From NCBI GenBank assembly GCA_000697475.1, contig JNEU01001090.1:124001-188000 (forward strand): a stretch of 64,000 nucleotides of DNA, in the 5' to 3' direction. A model generated the notes under the pieces. The model ran no database searches, was not told the DNA's origin, and was given only the letters and a program-made list of their open reading frames with translations. The first letter of the stretch is position 1. Each line of letters starts with the position of its first letter. The translations under genes were made by a program, and so were the position numbers. This stretch comes from Lichtheimia corymbifera B2541. Its lineage: Eukaryota > Mucoromycota > Mucoromycetes > Mucorales > Lichtheimiaceae. Below are positions 32,757 through 44,846 of the stretch, one piece after another.

Positions 32757-35555
32757 CTACACTGATCCAACAATCTCGTCCGCTTTTTGCAAAGCCTGCA
32801 TATGAATAAACGTTAGCAATGACACACTTAAAAGTTATAAACAATCCCCTACCTCGATCATCTTTTTGCATTCTTTTCGTCGTTGCTGCGTAAACTCAGA
32901 TTCCTGCAACAAGTCATCCAACACATCGGCCTTGTATAATTCTGCCAACAGTTCTCCTTGTAATCCCTCCTTTGCACGGCTGACAAGATTCAACATAACT
33001 GCCTTGGGAACCATGTCAATCATTGTTCGCTTGACAATATTGTAATAGGATTGAATCAAGAGCTCTATATACCAAAACAATTAGTAAAATGGAATAAGAT
33101 TACATCAATGGTATCCATCTACATACTGATCACTTCAGTCTCCATGAATTCACGTTCAGAAAGGGATCCAGTGGCCTTAAGCGACGTGGGTGGCTATCGA
33201 AATAAAAAAAACATGAGCTTTCCATCCACGCATTCGATAGGGGTTACTTACAGCTTCCATCATGCCTGCAGTCTTTTTCGTCTTTTTAGGTCCAGAAAAG
33301 AAACTTCCAAAGAAAGAACCGCCATCAGGATCAGGGCTATTGGTGGCACTTGTTTGCAAGGCGGGCATTTGCTTTGAAGACTTGAGTGCGTCATTAGGAT
33401 GCTGTTGATGCTGTGAAGGCTGATTCTTGGGTGCCAATTGATCGTTCACCATGGCAATAGCTTGATGACCGTTCAAAAAGTCAGGGTGTGCGGTATTGAT
33501 ATAACAAGCTTCCATGCTAATACCAAATACATCAGCATTCCATTCATCGATTGCCTTCACCTAAACCACACACACACACACACTTACGCAACGAGATCCG
33601 ATACAAGCTTGTTGGTGGGTAACATTTGCTTTTTAAAATAGGCAAGAACAACTTGATAAAACTTGTCTTTGAGGGTAGGGAATCGCTTAAAGAACTAGTG
33701 ATAGACAACATGGTAAATTACAAAGAATTCCAAATCATCATCATCATCCATACCTGCTTGTTCAGTAGCTGTCCAAGGATTCTCACAAGCTCATCATAGA
33801 CCATATTGATACAGCGAATACTTGGGTCCTCCAATCGCTTGATTTGCTTCTTGATGATGACTTCAAAGGCAGTTGTTGCAATAAACAAGGCTGGCGATGA
33901 TCCCTAGTATAGAGTCTGTCAGCCAACAAGGATCATGAGAGAGAGAGAGAAATATAACTTACAGAAGAGTTGTATAAAATGGTACGAATATCAGCATCCT
34001 TGATTTGGTCCAAAGGATCAATCGACTTTACACCATTGGCGTATAATTCATGGAACACAAAGCTGATACGTGCACCGCCCGAGAGTTCAAAGCTTGAGAG
34101 GTCGTTCGAGTTGCCATCAATGATCGTTCTGAATTCGGTACAAAACTCGGTGATAATGTTGAGCACCAGGTTGGCTTGATGAGAAGAGCTATCACCAAGA
34201 GGATCACCCAGGGTTGCTAATTCGGCTTGATACTTTGCCAAGGCGGATTGAATCTTGGCTTTGATTTCAGGAAGGGTGTTTCGAATATGATGCATCAAGA
34301 TCTATATATAGGATCATAATCAGTAAAACTTGACCCATCATCCTCCTAGTCCAATTACCTACCATGTTGAGCTTGCGAGCCAAAAAGGGGGTACCACAAT
34401 ACTGAGCTTTGCTCTTGTATGAAGGATGGTTCTCGAAATACTCTCGCTCAGCATCCAATGCCTTGGTGATTGACTTTTTGGACTCAATATCTCGCTGGCC
34501 ACGGTTGACAACAGGCACATAACCTAGGATCATTTCAATGAATACCGATGCAATCTTCTAGTTGTGAAAGGCCAACTTACCCAAACGCAAAGGAATGACA
34601 CGGCCCGCCAAGATATCAATAACATCAGTGCCTTGGTCCATCAAATCAATCTTGGTCAACACACCAATGGTTCGAAGACCCTCTGGATCCACCTCACGTG
34701 CCAACTTTAAGCCATCCGAGTTGGCCAGATCACTGTTTGCTGCGGTGACTGCAAGGATAATGGCATTCGGTTTGGTGATATACTTGAGGATCATCTCGCG
34801 GATTTGCTTCTCAATGTCCTTGGGTTGATCGCCAACAGGGACCTATTATCACTCAATGAGATAGGGTTCCTTTATATACGTGATAGGCATTACCTTTGTC
34901 AAACCAGGAAGATCCACCAAGGTCAAAGTCAAGACATTGGGAGAAAAGATTCTGAGATTGATGGGCTGTGGTGAAATACCTACATATCAACCATGTGAAT
35001 TTAGTGCCATCGACCCTTCCCTGCTTCTGATAGCTTACCCAAATTCTTTCCAGTCTTCAATTCAGTATCCTTGACAATTTCATCTCTGATCTTATCGAAA
35101 TCATAGAACTTTTGGCCTGGCAAGTGAAGGAACTCGCCCCATTCATCGTGATTTTCTTCAGAGTCACCGCCGCCATGGCTGGTAGTACCGTTTGCTTTAC
35201 CCGAAGAGGTGGAGGGTCGGTTGATAAGTTGTAACACCTATTTGGTTGTCAATAGATACATACATACAAATCCAGCCCAACAACTTACCAAAGGACGACG
35301 AGTGACAATACCGGTGCCTCGAGGAAGGAAATCTCGGCCGACAATATTCTCGAGCACAGAACTTTTACCACTGGATTGTGAACCAATCACGGCAATCTGT
35401 GGTAAATCAACGGGGTTGTGGACGCCAACGGTGGAAAAGGCATCTTGCAGCTTGTTCACTACGCGTTTCATCCCAGCCCATGGGTTATTATAAAACTCTC
35501 AACAATGCTCAGAGATGGCCATGGCAATACCTGTCTTGATCAGATGCGTGTCCAT
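32757..35555 (-). CDS. VPS1: Dynamin-like GTPase Vps1
   Basis: Vps1 is the dynamin of fungal endosomes, Golgi and peroxisomes. The first exon (35531-35555) encodes only MDTHLIKT; the 72-nt intron 35459-35530 joins it to [12 protein letters not shown], mirroring the yeast Vps1 N-terminus. GTPase motifs: GSQSSGKSS (G1), [16 protein letters not shown] (G3) and [14 protein letters not shown] (G4). Then come [19 protein letters not shown], the stalk ([18 protein letters not shown]), a variable insert with [10 protein letters not shown], and the C-terminal GED ([20 protein letters not shown]), ending [13 protein letters not shown] and [15 protein letters not shown] favour Vps1 over mitochondrial Dnm1. 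It has no PH or proline-rich domain. It is tandem with the Lam-type gene, whose start lies 296 bp beyond its stop. Confidence 0.93.
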
Positions 35556-36380
35556 TGCTTTTATAACGGCGGCGGATTGGAAAGAGTGAAAGGGCGAGGA
35601 AAAAGGGGTGGGTGGAGAGTGTGTTGGTCAAGAAAGGACTAGAAAAGGAACGCCGAGGCTGCCATGCAAAATCGACCGCTGAGTTGGTTTAGATAACCAC
35701 GAGTTCTCTCAAAAGATAAAAAGTCCTACAATGCAGCCTTCTAGCTATAAATGATGGTAATACTCTTTTCTTTTACTTTGACTTGTCATGATTTAATGGT
35801 GCATAGTAGTACATGTACCTATTTCGATCACAAGGTCTTTTGTTGCAACAGCGATCTAGAACATCAAAAATGTCAAGCACAACACTCCCTATCGCTCACC
35901 AACTCCACTTTTATTGACATTCATTGGTTGCTAGCTGCCACTACATTGATCGTTGGGCTGATATAAATATAAAGATATATATATATATATATATGCAATG
36001 CGACATTTGTTACTTTCAAGTCCGTTATAAAAAGGCTTTAAAATAAAGATCTTCATATATAAAATGCTGGTGTAATTCCATTAAGCATATAAGCTGCCAA
36101 TTATCCGATGCCCACCTTTAACCTTTATACATGGCACTTGCAGAAGGAGGGGTTTTGACAACCACTGTGCACCAAATCTCCGACCAAGCATTGACAACTC
36201 ATTCCAATCCACGAAATTCCACTATATTGACCTCCCCAAATGCTTCCTTTTGCATCGCATTCGATTACCCATTTCATCCGCTACACCATAGTACTTTTCC
36301 CGTGTCGATCGGCGTACCTTCCTGTTATGGAAGGTGACCACTTTATGTTGTAATTCGCAATCGAAAAAACAAGAACGCGA
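35556..36380. other. Intergenic region between Vps1 and tRNA-Gly
   Basis: The part next to 35555 is A/G-rich on the plus strand, a pyrimidine-rich leader for Vps1. An (AT)10 run is at 35975-35994. No gene is seen. Confidence 0.4.
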
Positions 36381-36451
36381 GCGCGGATGGTTTAGTGGTA
36401 TAATATCCGCCTGCCACGCGGATGACCCGGGTTCGATTCCCGGTCCGCGCA
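36381..36451 (+). tRNA. tRNA-Gly (anticodon GCC)
   Basis: A 71-nt cloverleaf without intron. The acceptor stem GCGCGGA (36381-36387) pairs with TCCGCGC (36444-36450), with discriminator A. The D arm reads TGGTTTAGTGGTA (A box). The anticodon stem TCCGC/GCGGA encloses the loop CTGCCAC, giving anticodon GCC. The T arm contains GGTTCGATTCC (B box). CCA is not encoded, as expected for a nuclear gene. Confidence 0.96.
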
Positions 36452-36482
36452 TCAAGCTTATCAACAACCGAATTGGTTAATC

Positions 36483-36488
36483 TTTTTT
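36483..36488 (+). terminator. RNA polymerase III terminator of tRNA-Gly
   Basis: A run of six T lies 31 nt after the end of the tRNA gene and is the first run of four or more T downstream of it. Confidence 0.7.
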
Positions 36489-38233
36489 GTTTTCCAAATT
36501 TTTGGTGGTCACGTGATTTTAACCTTTTGTATGTTGTGTATTTTGTTTTGCACATCGACAATGTCACACAAGCGAAATAAAGTTTATATGCCATGATTAC
36601 GCACTTATATAAGATCAGGAACGTGATAATGATATGTAAAGCCAAAAGACGACCCTGTAGGCTGGCAATAATTACAACCAGGGTCTTGGATCATATCATC
36701 ATTTGCCATGATGAGCCTATTCTTAAATCCATTACAGTATTAATCATCATTGCTTTTCAGTCATATCACCCAAAGCGTTTACAACACGGGGGGTCTTCTT
36801 TTTGTTTAATCCTGGATATATATATGCCACATGTGGAGCTTTGTTCAGGATATTGTCGAAACCAGTAAAGCGGTGGAAGCTGCTGAGGTCATTCATGGTA
36901 GAAACGGGGACCATGTAAATGGCGCATAACAAAGATGGGTAGGCCACAACATGAGATAAATGAACAAGTAGTAAAGACAAGGACACAAAGGGGCCGTTAA
37001 CAAACACAACAACGAGGAGACAAAGAAAACATAAACAGCCGATCGAATCGTAACTTGGATTGCGCATTGCTTTTATACCAACACTAGGAAAGGGTAACGC
37101 TATCACTGATGATGATCTGGTGTTTGTTAACCGGTGCTGTCCCATGATGGTCATGGAAGGGCGACCTGGGCATCATAATTCATGTTATTACAAGTAGAAC
37201 ACATTTACACCTAAGGATAGTACAGCATGATGCGTAAGGAGATGCTTCTATGTTTACGTTGAAATCACATCAGCTCTCAGATTTGAATAAATGCATGCGT
37301 GTGGTTTCTAGAAACGAATAGAAACGGGTGCTTGAAATCATGTGATGTGTCAGAAAGTCGAGGCACAGATCAAGAAAAGGTTACTGCTATCGGGTCATTA
37401 TCGATACAACGTTTATGGTTTCAGCCACATGTAATAAATGTTGCTTGCATTAGGGAGACGTTTCATATATACTCCTCAGTGTAAGGCAATGGCACTAAAA
37501 AAGATGATTGCTACATATGCCTTGCTAATTAGCAGCCAATTTACAGGCTATGTACGGGTACAAAGTATCAGCAATGGCATCCATGTATGCATAAATTGGT
37601 TAAACAATGACTGTAGCACCATCCTCGATATTTACCCTGTGTTGCAATCTATATAATTGGGCAATTTGGTTGACAGTGACTAGTATTGTTGTACTCCTGC
37701 AGCATTTGCTCCTATGTGTCACTGGCACTGTCATTATTGAATAAGGATCAGCAACAATAACCAAAGAAACGTAAGAGTAGTAAAGAGTGATACGGACGTG
37801 ACACATGACGCCATCTGATGAAAAGAGAGAGCTTAGCTATCATATTATCCATAAAGTTGGGTCTTCTGGGATGATATATGTGTGGCAATGATCTTCTCCT
37901 CCTCCCCCCTCCTGTTCTCCACCTTACTCCTCTCCTTTTACCGAGAGCGGGAAATGGATAATAGCATTTGGCAGCTGTGCGACATGAGACGCTTTTGGTA
38001 TGGTTCGATCTGTGTCCAGACAACCAATTTGTGTTATGTTCAGCACATTGCATCCTCTTTTTTGTAATTCCCCTTTTTTTTTTTTTTCTTTCTATCCTCC
38101 AACTCATTCCCCATTCCATTCTTTCATATATCATCATCATTATCATCAATTCAGTCTATTATTACAAGGACAACAACAACGTATCTTTTATATATTACAA
38201 CGCGTCCGCTAGAGGAGACAATAGATAATTCCA
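36489..38233. other. Long intergenic region upstream of the RhoGAP gene
   Basis: About 1.7 kb with only short overlapping frames on both strands and none that resembles a known protein. Next to the RhoGAP start there is a poly-T/C tract (38065-38100) and CAT repeats. The rest shows nothing I can assign. Confidence 0.35.
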
Positions 38234-41200
38234 ATGTCACAACAGCAAAGACAACAGGGCGAACACGTCTCTGCTGAAGATGAGCTTGTGCACTTGCGAT
38301 CGCAGAATGAGCAGCTTTGGAAGATTGTCGAAAAGCAGCGTGTCATGATTCAGAACTTGCAAAAGGACAATAGTCGACTGGCCATTGAACGAGATGGTAT
38401 TCTTGACAAGTACCAAGCCCTGGAAAAGGAGATGGGCATGCGCACACAACGACAACGCTATACATCGATCCTCATCTCGCCTGAAATGCTACGAGAGATT
38501 GCTGAAGCAGACGATGCCACCACACCCCTTGAACAACAACCACCTACTGTTCCTACTATTATCACCAGCAATTTGAGTACAGGGACGACGACGACAACAA
38601 CAGGAGGTGGTGGTGGTGCTACACCTTCGAGTAGTGGTAGCAGTAGCCCAGTGCCACCACCACGATCTCCTTTTCGACGTGTACCGACGGATGATATTCG
38701 TTCAGTCAAGACGATGGAAACATCACCACCCACATCGCCTGTACCTACTGAAAAAGCCAGACGTAGAAAGGCTCGTGAAAGTATGATGCCTCCTCCACGT
38801 ACGGTTCTTGAACACGATCCAACTATGCGCGCTGCATCACCGCCTCTTCCCCGCATCATTCCGTCATCTGGCTTATCCCGCTCTGAAACACCCCCCTCCA
38901 TGGATCATTATCATCATCCACTTGCTGTGCCCACCATTCAGGAACCACAACAACAGCAACAACATGATCATATCGAACATGCTGGTTCTAGTTTCTCTGT
39001 CAATGAGGTTTATATTAAGGTCACTGGCTCTACCATCAAAACCAATGAACGGGGTAAAGAAGTCATTTCATTCATTATTGCCATTGGCCGATCCGAGGAG
39101 CCTACTTTTGATGAGCTTTGGCGTGTGGAAAAACGTTATTCGGACTTTTTGGATCTCGATGCAAAGGTACAAAAAAAAAAAAGAGAGAGAATATATGCCG
39201 CAAAAGAAAGAGAGAGAGAAAAAAAAAAAGAGTCTTGTCCAATGTGATGCAAGTCTAACCTTAATCAATTTAGCTCAAGGCACAACCTAATCCAGAAGTC
39301 ACCAGCAGAATATCAAAATTACCTGACAAGGCCATGTTTACAACGCATGCTCCCAGCAAAGTGGATCAACGCAAGGTAAAAAAAAGAGAGAGAGAAAAGG
39401 GGACAGGGTAGATCATTCATTTATACAAACACGGGCATCTTTTCTTTTCTAGTTGGCATTGGAGCAATATTTACAACATGCACTTTCGCTTCCTTGGCAA
39501 GACATGTCCGACCTTTGTGAATTCTTGAGTACCAACGTCATTGAGCATGATGTATACCGCAAGGTAAAAAAGAAGGTTTGAGTGGTGATACATTGCAAAC
39601 TCACTCACCTTGGTCATTTTAGGCAATTGGTATGAAGGAAGGCTACCTGACCAAGCGGGGCAAGAATTTTGGTGGGTGGAAATCGCGGTACTTTGTATTG
39701 AATGGTGATGTGATTGATTATTTCGAATCGGTAAGTTGTAGTATGCTGCTAGCATTTAACATATCCACTTATACTGTAAATAGAAGGATGGCAATCAACT
39801 AGGCACGATCCGCCTCACCAATGCCCAGATTGGTCGTCAGACATCAGGTGTTACACCAGCGGCCGATGACAACAATAGCGTTTATCGTCATGCCTTTTTA
39901 CTTGTTGAACAAAAGCGTGCTGGTTCATCCAATGTGGTGCGTCATATCCTATGTGCAGAATCAGACCAAGACCGTGATGAATGGGTTGAAGCCATTATCC
40001 AAAATATCAACTTTGACAATGACCCACCCGCCAGTCTTGTCAAGGAGAACAAGCGCAACAAAAAGGACAAACCACGTAAATCATCCAAGGGTGATGTTGT
40101 GCCTACGGTGAAGGAACCTGAAGGTGTAGTGGGTATGGCTATCAGCAGCGGTGTTGGTCCTACACCTTCCGTATCGAGTGACAGCACAGATTCTTCCCTA
40201 TTATCATCGTCCTTACCTTCCAATGCAGGTGGTATGCCACCACCACCTTCTGCTGCATGGACAACGGATTACGGCCGTACTAGTTTGGATCAGCAATTAC
40301 CTCCCCATGGCCGTAACTTGCATACACCACCACCTATTCTTATGCGTCGTAGTTCCATGGTCAATCTCAGTACTGCCAGTGAAGAATCAGCAGCAGTGCC
40401 ACCACCTATACCAACACGTGCTCCCTCGCCTTCCAGTGGACGCACCAGTGAAGATATTCTTGATGAGACGCCTGATAAAAAGACAAAGAACAAGGCAAAT
40501 AGAATGACGTTTTGGGGCAAGAAGATGTTCAGCAGCAGCAGTAGCAGCAGCAGCAACAACAACAACAATACCGAGAATCCACCTGCTCCTCGTACATCCA
40601 ACTCATTAACCACCGATTCAGCTTCTACTACCACCACGAGCACACGAGCAAGTATTGCACCTTCAGGCTTCCGAAGTTTCCTATCCCGATCATCCAACGA
40701 GTCCTCAGACCGTCATCAAAAGCAGCCTGAAGGACCCTCACCGAAACAAGTCTTTGGTATACCCTTGGAAGAAGCCGTTCGCGTGTCACGTGTGGTTGAA
40801 GGATACGAATTGCCCTCTGTGGTCTATCGATGTATTGAATATTTGGATGCCAAGAATGCTGTGATGGAAGAAGGTCTTTATCGATTGAGTGGTAGCAGCA
40901 CGGTCATGAAGAATTTGAGGCAACGCTTTAATCGTGAAGGGGATGTGAACTTGTTGGCTTCCAAGGAAGAATACGATGTCCATGCTATTGCTGGCTTACT
41001 CAAGATGTGGTTGCGTGAATTACCCACCAGTGTCCTTACACGTGAACGCCGCAGCGACTTTTTGCATGTCATTGATTTATTGGACCGCAAGGATCGTGTC
41101 AACGAGCTCGGTCGTTTGGTTTCTCAGTTACCCTTGGCTCACTATACGTTGCTACGAGCATTGACTGCCCATTTGATTCGTGTCGTTCAGCATTCGGATA

Positions 41201-41769
41201 TCAACAAAATGACCGTGCGCAATGTCAGCATTGTATTTTCACCTACCCTTGGTGTGCCTGCCATGATTTTCAATTTATTCATGAGCGAGTTTGAGTATGT
41301 CTTTTGCACAACTGAGGATGGTGATGCTGCTCCACGCATGATTGAAGATGAAGAGGATGAAGATGAAGAACAACAACAAGAAGAATCTACCACACAAAAT
41401 CAAGATGAATCTCAACAACAACAACCACCTGCATCTGGATTGAGTCGCAAATCCACACTCAAATTACGCGACGAATATGGTCGAAATAATCGCAACAGTA
41501 TCAGCTATGTCGATGGTGCACCCAATGCCATTGTAGAATTGGAGCGCAACATGGATGGTACGTAGGCACATGGCAGGTCTGTTGAATTGATATAAATACT
41601 AATGGTAATTCATATAGGTCCTCCTGTTTTGGATGAAGATGATGAAGAAGTAGATGAATTAACACTATCCACATCCCAACCACGCCCCTCTGAAGATGAT
41701 ACCGCTTCCGTAAAGAGTGAACGTACCGATACGCCTACACCATCAACCAACACATCACGTATTAGTTAA
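38234..41769 (+). CDS. Rho GTPase-activating protein with coiled coil, PX, PH and RhoGAP domains (Bem3-like)
   Basis: Exons: 38234-39166, 39274-39375, 39453-39563, 39623-39730, 39784-41557 and 41618-41769. The N-terminal coiled coil (VHLRSQNEQLWKIVEKQR) is followed by a Pro/Ser/Thr-rich linker, a PX domain (VYIKVTGSTIKTNERGKEV, LWRVEKRYSDFLDLD), a PH domain (KEGYLTKRGKNFGGWKSRYF, ESDQDRDEWVEAI), a Ser-rich linker, and the RhoGAP domain (VFGIPLEEAVRVSR, EEGLYRLSGSSTVMKNLR with the arginine finger in LYRLSG, LLKMWLRELPTSVLT, NVSIVFSPTLGVP). The tail is acidic and Gln-rich. PX-PH-RhoGAP order is that of yeast Bem3, a Cdc42 GAP at polarised growth sites; the Cdc42 target is inferred from the family. 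It converges on the CABLES homologue with 183 bp between stops. Confidence 0.9.
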
Positions 41770-41952
41770 TCCTAAACTCGCCTACTACTCCTCTTCCTCC
41801 TTTCCCTCCCCTTTCCTCTCGCTTTTTTTTTTCTATCACCTCTTTTATATAGTACATGCTCCAGCCAATTATTGAGTAACACACAAAACACACACACACA
41901 CACACATGCCCGAATACAGAATCTTTTTTTTTACCATATATATATTTTAATG

Positions 41953-43990
41953 CTATTCAATACTACTACTACTGCTGCTACTACTATTGCTAAATGAATT
42001 GATTCCATGAATAGCTGTCGGTTTTGAGCTGTAATGCATGGCTGTTCCTTTTGTTGATTGATCCACCTTATAGAATGACGAGCTCCCAAGATATTCTTCC
42101 ACGCTCTTGTAATCTATAACAGACCGATGGGAGGTTAATATACGCTGTGAGTGTGATGGAAGAATATTGTAATTACCCATGGCTTGGAATATCCTTTCAA
42201 AGTGCGGCATAAATTCGCTTGTCGGAATATACAAGTTGAATTCAAGATCGGCAAACACAGCAAACTCGTGATCACGCACTTCTTTTGAATCCACATCCAA
42301 TTCATCATCAATGGCCTAATGAGGAATGATTTAATTACCCTATTCATTGCAAATGCACCCTCCTCTCACTGTACCTCGAATAATGGTTCAAACCATGTTC
42401 CTTTTGCTTCATTCGCTTTGGTGGCCAAAAACAGGCAGCATGCTATAAATGATCCCCATGTGAGCAAGTACATCCAACCCCATTGATGACCCTCCTGTCT
42501 ATACCTGCAATCAACTTTCGATTCTTTTTGGTGACCACATTCTAAGAACAAAAGTGATTAGTCTCTCTTTCCCTCTTTAGCCTATCCATGCAAATTTTCT
42601 TTTACCTTCATGACCAATTTTTCAAAGTAGGCAAAGGCATGGGCCACACTGGAAATCTCCAAATCGACCGTTTTAGCGATTTCAAGCAAATGTAACTTGA
42701 TAGCACGGATCTTGCTCAAGGTGATCTCAGGTGATATCTCGGGATGTTTCAAACGAAATTGTTCATTCAACTCGCGTTTCATATCCGAAGGTCGCATATG
42801 GCTCCCTGCAGCCGCAGTCGTTGTACCCTGATAAAAGTGGTTGACATGGCAGAGATACCCAAATATAAATCATTACCTGAGAGCTAGATAAAAGACCAAA
42901 GCGGTTGTATGTATCGTTATCGAGGAAATAAGCATCGTACGTGCTATTACAGAGGCTTGGATCTTGTCTACAGAATACGTTAGCATATGTATATATATAT
43001 ATATATATATATATCGGGGCAAATCCTACTTACTCCAAGGAAAAGGAAGGTGCCAAGAAATGTGCATAAGAAAGTGCATGTCGGCGTTTGTTGCTATCAT
43101 GATTGGCCAATTGCTGATGTCTACATACACACTCTCGATAAGTATCCCATATCCCATGTCCCATGATATATACATACAGATAGCCTCGATTGATAGATTC
43201 TTCAGCTGCCTTGCGTTTACCAGCAGGGAAACGAATTTTGTCAGTGTAGTAGCGTACGACTGAGAGGAGACCGCCATGATAGTTCTAATGAGGGGGGATT
43301 AGAAACGATCAAAGAGTTGAGAAGAATAGAGAGTGGCACTTGCCTCCTTATCGGCATGATGTGATTTCTTTTTAATCTTTTCCGATGCAATGGGACGTTC
43401 GCTGTCCTCTCGAGTCAATTTATGATGCTGTACATCGTCTTCATCGACGGACCATCGGCGACGAGATGGCATTGCCACTTTGTGCTGTTCCTTCAATTGT
43501 TGACTTAGGAGTGATCCTGGTGCTGCTGCTGCTGCTGCTGCCGTTGTCATAACGGATGGCGTGGTTGCCATAGATGGTGGCGCAGCGGTGGATGAGCATG
43601 GTATGCCATGCGTAGCTGCTGTTCCGGAAAATACATGTTCTTCTGAACCATGGTTGCTATCGGTAGAGTGCAGCGATCCAACAACTAGAATAAGATTGAG
43701 TGAGTGGAGGAGGGGTCCATTGGTGTACGTGCATGACTACTACTACCTTGAGAATGGATGGCATGGGGTGCTGCTGTTGGGTCATGGTCGTTATGAATGG
43801 ATTCAAGACTTTTGGCATGGGTGGATTCCAAAGAAACAGGACTGACAATGGCAGAAGAGATAACTTGTCGATCAGCTGGTTGTTGTTGTTGTTGTTGTTG
43901 TTCGTTGCCCAAGGAAATGTTGGATAAAAAAGTAAAGGCAGTTGGTCTCGAATTGTTACGCCTAGATTTACGACTTTTCGTCGTGCCCAT
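41953..43990 (-). CDS. CABLES-like cyclin-box protein (CDK5/ABL1 enzyme substrate family)
   Basis: The start is MGTTKSRKSRR at 43990. An N-terminal low-complexity half contains poly-Gln and poly-Ala runs. The conserved half includes a CABLES-type stretch SYAHFLAPSFSLE with an acidic DNDTYNRFG patch, then MRPSDMKRELNEQFRLKHPE, SPEITLSKIRAIKLHLLEIA, VAHAFAYFEKLVMK, KKNRKLIAGIAACCLFLATK, and EVRDHEFAVFADLEFNLYIP with FMPHFERIF. The animal CABLES1/2 C-terminus has the same order (KPSDMKREMNE, LTLSKIRSLK, VAMAFVYFEKLALK, NRKLCAGACVLLAAK, FEFPVLVALEFALHLPEHEVMPHY). In animals CABLES links CDKs with tyrosine kinases and limits growth; the fungal role is unknown. An (AT)12 microsatellite (42991-43014) sits in an intron. 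The C-terminus is poly-Ser. Confidence 0.85.
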
Positions 43991-44846
43991 TGGCGTACAC
44001 AAAGGGAGTGAAGTTGTTTTAAAAAGAAAAAGAAAAAAAGAGGTCGCGATTCAACCGAAAAGCAAGGGAGTGTGTAGGAGTGTAATATAAAAAGAGCAAA
44101 GAAAGAGAGAGAGACGACGATGCTGAGAATGAATCACACACACAATATGAATGCAAAAAGGATGCCGTGAGTGGATTATGTTTGAGTGAGAGTGAGCATT
44201 GTAGTGAACATAAATCCGCCTCCATATATGGTACAGTGATGACGGTGATAGCTGTGTGGGGTGGGGGAAGAGGAGGAGGCTTGCCAAGGGGATCCATCAT
44301 GTCAATGGAGCAAATGATTGATGAAGATAATGATGGTAGTATGTGTGTGTGTGACACGTCATGCATGAAAAAAAGTAGACAATGACACATTCAACTCTTG
44401 CAACTCAAATCAACTGTTCTTTTATACAAGCATCATCACACGATTTAAATGAAAAAAGATACAAGGTGATGGGCGGTTGGTAAATGTGTGCAACAAAGGC
44501 AGCTGCGGTGTCATATAACCTACTAACAGCATCCGGGATATCGTTCCGATCTGTCATATTCGCATCATGTCATTCATCCTTGTTGATAATCAAGATAGGA
44601 AATGGCTTTATAATGGTAAATCATGTTAATGTAAGATGGAATGGGGCAGGATCATGTGCTGAATAGCGCGTGTGTGTGATGTGAAATTTCGTTTGAAATG
44701 ATCATCATGGTACACGGCAGCTAACAATGAACCATGGGGACACAACGCGTTACACAAAAGTGAGGAGAGGCAGGGAAAAAAGATCTTTTCGTAAAGAGGA
44801 AGAGAATGAGAACTTGTCCTACTCATCTTTCTTTCTTTCTTCTCGA
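43991..44846. promoter_or_regulatory. Divergent promoter region of the CABLES homologue and the YANK kinase
   Basis: Purine-rich on the plus strand next to 43990 (44017-44042), hence a pyrimidine leader for CABLES, and a CTTTCTTTCTTT tract (44828-44842) directly before the kinase ATG. No gene is seen between. Confidence 0.4.

Noticed and set aside
32757..35555. Mitochondrial fission dynamin Dnm1 as the identity of this gene
   Set aside because: [19 protein letters not shown] and [15 protein letters not shown] follow Vps1 and not Dnm1, and the N-terminus matches Vps1.
35975..35994. (AT)n runs here and at 42991-43014, (CA)n in a Vps1 intron near 33566
   Set aside because: Simple microsatellites without further structure.
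36747..37154. Minus-strand frame of 135 codons between the tRNA and RhoGAP genes
   Set aside because: No recognisable family, no clear promoter or splice structure, and a random-looking composition.
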